Source of the DNA: Mesorhabditis belari
Taxonomy: Eukaryota; Nematoda; Chromadorea; Rhabditida; Rhabditidae
DNA: 64,000 bases
Reading direction: 5' to 3'
Assembly (NCBI GenBank): GCA_958450365.1
Contig: CAUEEP010000932.1
Location: forward strand, 1-64,000
The notes under the pieces were generated by a model. That model worked only from the letters and a program-made list of their open reading frames with translations. It did not search any database and was not told the origin of the DNA. A program made the translations under genes and the position numbers. Shown in pieces: positions 60,878 to 64,000 of the stretch; the stretch's first letter is position 1; every line of letters begins with the position of its first letter.

Positions 60878-63130
60878 AGTTATGATAGTGAGGCACTCGT
60901 TCTTGTAAGTTTTCCACTTGCAACGGCTTAATTTCGGTTTTCTTTTGCAAATTTATGTGGTTTCCCTTTAGATTTCCGTATTTCTTTGTGTGGGCGCAAA
61001 AGCCAGAGCCAATCCATTTTGTGGCGCCAATGGAGCATGAGAGAAATGTTTGTTTAGAAATTTTTGATTAGATTAGTGATTTAATAATTCATGTTGTTAG
61101 AGTTCATTCAATATCGCTAAATTTCAGGCATACAAAGAGTTTCTCGAGTCGTTGAAGAACTGTTGTCAGGGACGAGTGATTGGTGGCTTCGAAGTTGATG
61201 GTGGGTTTAGAGAAAAACTTGATAGTCTAAAATTAAGCATTTTGTAATGCAAAGATAAGATCTCAGCAGCTTGAACACCGTCAAATTTTCCGTTTTAGTT
61301 AGACTCAAAGCCGGCGAAACAAGATCACCGCGTCTGTGGCCCCCTTGCAGCAACGGCGACAAAGAAAGGTGCCGAAATCGGTGTGTTTTTATTTTGTTAT
61401 TAATCAAATTTCTATGATGCAATAATGCAATCTCTATGATACGTAAACCTTCCAATTCTCATAGAACCTAGGCTTACTTTTATGAAGCCATTAGTAATTC
61501 ATTTCCGAAATTTTCAGGGCCCATTTCGACCGGATGTTCCTTTAAGCGGCCGATAAGACAAAAAAAAACTGAAGCTGCAAGAACAAAGACAAGAAGGATC
61601 ACAACAAGGGCCAAGACCCAAACAACGAGCAGAAGAGAATACTTTGAGGGCACAAGAAGAGCCACACCAACGATCACAAGAGGAACAACGAGCCCAAGCG
61701 TAGCCTTGCAAGGTTCTACAAGCCGCACAGCAACAACAATCGCCACTGTGGTCGCCAGAATGGAAACCTTCCGTGAAAGTTGAGGAGAATTTGTCAAGTG
61801 AAGAGGATTTCCTGACAAGCAAATTATCGAGTGGGTTTTTTGAATTTTTTTGTTTTAAACTTTTGAAACTATGGCTGTAACAATTTCTACCGTCTGTATC
61901 CGTAGATTTTAATTTTAGAATCTAGAGTTGGGCTTTCATGGTATAATTTATCTCTTTTCAGGCTCCCGTACCAACTTGTTGGAGAGTATCAAGCCGATGT
62001 CTGGATATCAGAAAGTTTCTCCGGCTGAAATGGCAAAGTCTCTTACCAAAAGGGTGCGTTTTAGCCAATTTCATGCATTTTGCTTTGTATTGGATAAGCT
62101 TTTGCATAGATTATGTTAAATTTCATGCAGTTTCCAATACTTTTGTTTAGGGAGATTTCAACGCGAGTTTGACGAGCGATTTGGAGCCACTAGAGAAGAA
62201 GAAGCAAGAATTTTGGGAGAGAATTTCAGCACTCAAATAAAAAGGTATTCAATTAATTATTTGGCAAATTTTTGATACTTTTCTCCAGTACTATATTAAA
62301 TTTCACCCGTATCTGTCTCAAGACATCTTATGTTTGTATAGCTTAGGTATAGTTTAGCGCCAGGCTTATGGCCGAGAAGACCAGTCTGCCTAGACGCGAT
62401 AGTGAAGAAAGTTTTAAGGCTTGTAAATCGAAGTTGGTGCTTTAAAAACGATTATCAGACTACATCCTTCAATGTTTTCATTAAGACATGATTGGACACT
62501 TCAATGGCCACAAAGGATCTCGGTGATCGTGTTGATGAAGTGAGGCCATTGGAAGGGATTGAGCGAAAGAAAGAAAGGACACCTTTCACGACTCAGACGG
62601 CGATCCCGAAGAGATTTGGAGAAACCTCCAACTCGTTCAAGCGGCACCACCAAAGCCAAAGCCTTTGCTAAAAAAAGAACAGGTAACGTTTCAATTTCAA
62701 TGATTCAAACAGCTTTAAATTGACTGTTCTAAATCTTTGCCACTTCATCGCCAACCGGGAAAACGCTGAGAACACCGCTGGTCGATCAGAAGAATAAACC
62801 GATGCCATCTCAACGCGTCTCCCAGCCCAGGACTGAGCCTAAAAACGAGAAAGTGGGTGGATTTTTATAAGCTAGAAGTGCCTCGGATTTCGAAAAATTC
62901 CTTCTTTATTTTAGACAAACTTTGCCACTCCATTGATGAGGAGCCGCGGACATCACGCGCTTCACAAGTCGTCATTGATGCTCCGAACACTCAACAATGA
63001 CCACCACCTCACCACTCTCAACTCTCACAAGTGAATCCCAGCCAACCATATCGAGTTGTGCTTAGCGATGAGATCTATCCGATTAGATCAACTCCGGTGA
63101 GGCTTTATCCATTGATTATCAATCTAATAA
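60878..63130 (+). pseudogene. YQ gene, longest copy (exon 2 end to 3' end)
   Basis: Exon 2 end (to about 60905), exon 3 60972-61047, exon 4 61128-61200 with GTGGG donor, exon 5 61299-61380 (lacks TTGA of other copies, a frameshift), Q-rich exon 61518-61830 (KLQEQRQEGSQQGPRPKQRA, then TAG after QRAQA), YQKVSPAEMAKSL exon 61962-62055, LTSDLEPLEKKK exon 62152-62238, KDLGDRVDEVRPLEGIERKK exon 62512-62680, FATSSPTGKTLRTPL-like exon 62735-62870 and VIDAPNTQQ exon 62930-63130. Two exons present at 22-23 kb and 52 kb (PSVSLQ and VSFSNL) are deleted. It proves that the 5' pieces at 42 and 44 kb and the 3' pieces at 22 and 51 kb are parts of one gene. Product unknown. Confidence 0.6.
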
Positions 63131-63139
63131 GATGACGGG

Positions 63140-64000
63140 GCTTGGCTGATCTACCTAGTTCTGACATGACCTACCCTGGTTTCAGACCAGGGATGTTTTA
63201 ACCGGACTCCTGGACCTGTAAGCTAGGCGCTTACATCCTTATTAGGAAATCAAAACACAAAACCAGTTGAGGTTAGGCAAATTTATATCTTTACTTATTC
63301 TTGATTCAGAAATAACTTGATCCAAAAATAGATTGATCCATTCTATTTTCAGCGTCGTACGCCTCGCCGCATGCCGAACATCGAATTCTAGGATCGGGAT
63401 CGATTTGGATTTGTGTTTCGTTAGCAAAATAGCTTTATTTCTTGATTCTCACAATAACCCTTATTCAGAAAATGGTGTCATATTTTGTTTCCCCCTTTTC
63501 TTTTTACCTCTCATCTTCAGCAAAATGTGAGATTTATTCAGAAAGCTGGTATCAACAAAAAGAAATGTGCTAAAAGTTTTTCATCTGTTTCCTTTGACTC
63601 ATTTTCCTTTTTCTGTCGTTGGGTTGGGGCTGTTGATCTGTGCAAAAAGCTTCTTTTTGTAATTGTGACTGTAATTTTGAGGATTTGTTTTTGAAGGTTT
63701 GTTTTTTATCTTTTTATGTAAATTTGCTCTTGTTACCCGAAGCTCTTTTCCCTGAACAGACCTTCTTCAGCTCCGATCACTGAGCATTGTGATACTTTGT
63801 TTTTTGTGCGGGGCGCGAATTGTGCTTCTTGATTATTTTTTTATATGTTAAATCTCGTTATTTGGAGACAACGTTGCCAGATTAGGTTTTCTAGAATTTC
63901 CGAAAAGCTTTACTTTGTCTCGATTGCTTTAAATTTTTGCGTTTCTGAGGTAGATTTGTAGATTTTCCGGTACTTTGGCTACTTTAGACGAAAATTTGCG
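63140..64000. other. Low-copy stretch without recognised features
   Basis: I see no FBL, YQ, LINE or module sequence after about 63140. 63140-63240 has short inverted pieces (CCTGGTTTCAGACCAGG). A few short open frames (61-69 codons) lie at 63242-63694 without recognisable motifs. TTTTCAG/TCTTCAG sites near 63350 and 63521 could be splice acceptors of an unseen gene, but I cannot assemble exons. Confidence 0.4.

Noticed and set aside
1..64000. tRNA, rRNA, CRISPR arrays or bacterial operons
   Set aside because: I scanned for cloverleaf-like T-arm strings, rRNA-like conserved stretches and regularly spaced repeats and found none; splice signals and transposon types indicate an animal nuclear genome.

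Overview
The window looks like a repeat-dense, AT-rich stretch of a nematode nuclear genome. The evidence is short introns of about 45-110 nt with GTAAGT-type donors and TTTTCAG-type acceptors, Tc1/mariner DNA transposons, a non-LTR retrotransposon, and one expanded gene family whose N-terminus resembles an F-box. I saw no bacterial-style operons, CRISPR array, rRNA or tRNA. The species cannot be named from the sequence alone.

The dominant feature is a single-exon gene family that I label FBL (F-box-like; the label is mine). I count 23 copies or pieces in 64 kb, on both strands. Seven are open from a conserved ATG to the stop (8866-9903 +, 12093-13091 -, 25936-26958 -, 32804-33844 -, 35389-36441 +, 55214-56236 -, 59108-60103 +). 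One is open but has lost its start (17041-18003 +). Three near full-length copies are broken by frameshifts or stops and one has both ends lost or interrupted; the rest are truncated or short pieces. Each copy carries its own flanks: about 230 bp of conserved 5' sequence, then the ORF, about 100 bp of 3' sequence, an 8-bp inverted repeat TTTATTCG...CGAATAAA that puts AATAAA on both strands, and a roughly 250-bp downstream module (M). The duplicating unit is therefore about 1.9 kb, not just the ORF.

Layout: 1-3.2 kb holds two head-to-head FBL pseudogenes. At 3.6-4.3 kb is a truncated Tc1-like element. At 4.7-10.5 kb is a large inverted repeat with near-identical FBL copies in its arms. At 11-18 kb lie FBL copies, mariner debris and repeat mosaic. 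An approximately 8-kb segment at 19.7-27.7 kb (LINE-A, a piece of a multi-exon gene labelled YQ, an integrase remnant and an FBL gene) is repeated in direct orientation at 49.1-57.0 kb. At 27.7-32.5 kb are two Tc1-like pieces and LINE-B. At 32.8-48 kb are more FBL copies, mariner debris, YQ pieces and a 521-bp mariner-type MITE inserted inside an FBL copy with a clean TA duplication. At 57-63.1 kb are the last FBL gene, an integrase remnant and the longest YQ pseudogene. From 63.2 to 64 kb I recognise nothing.

No pathway can be reconstructed. The FBL genes would, if truly F-box proteins, be candidate substrate adaptors of SCF ubiquitin ligases, but that role is inferred from a weak N-terminal match. 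Everything else is transposon-derived or a fragment of a duplicated host gene (YQ), whose intact parent is not in this window.
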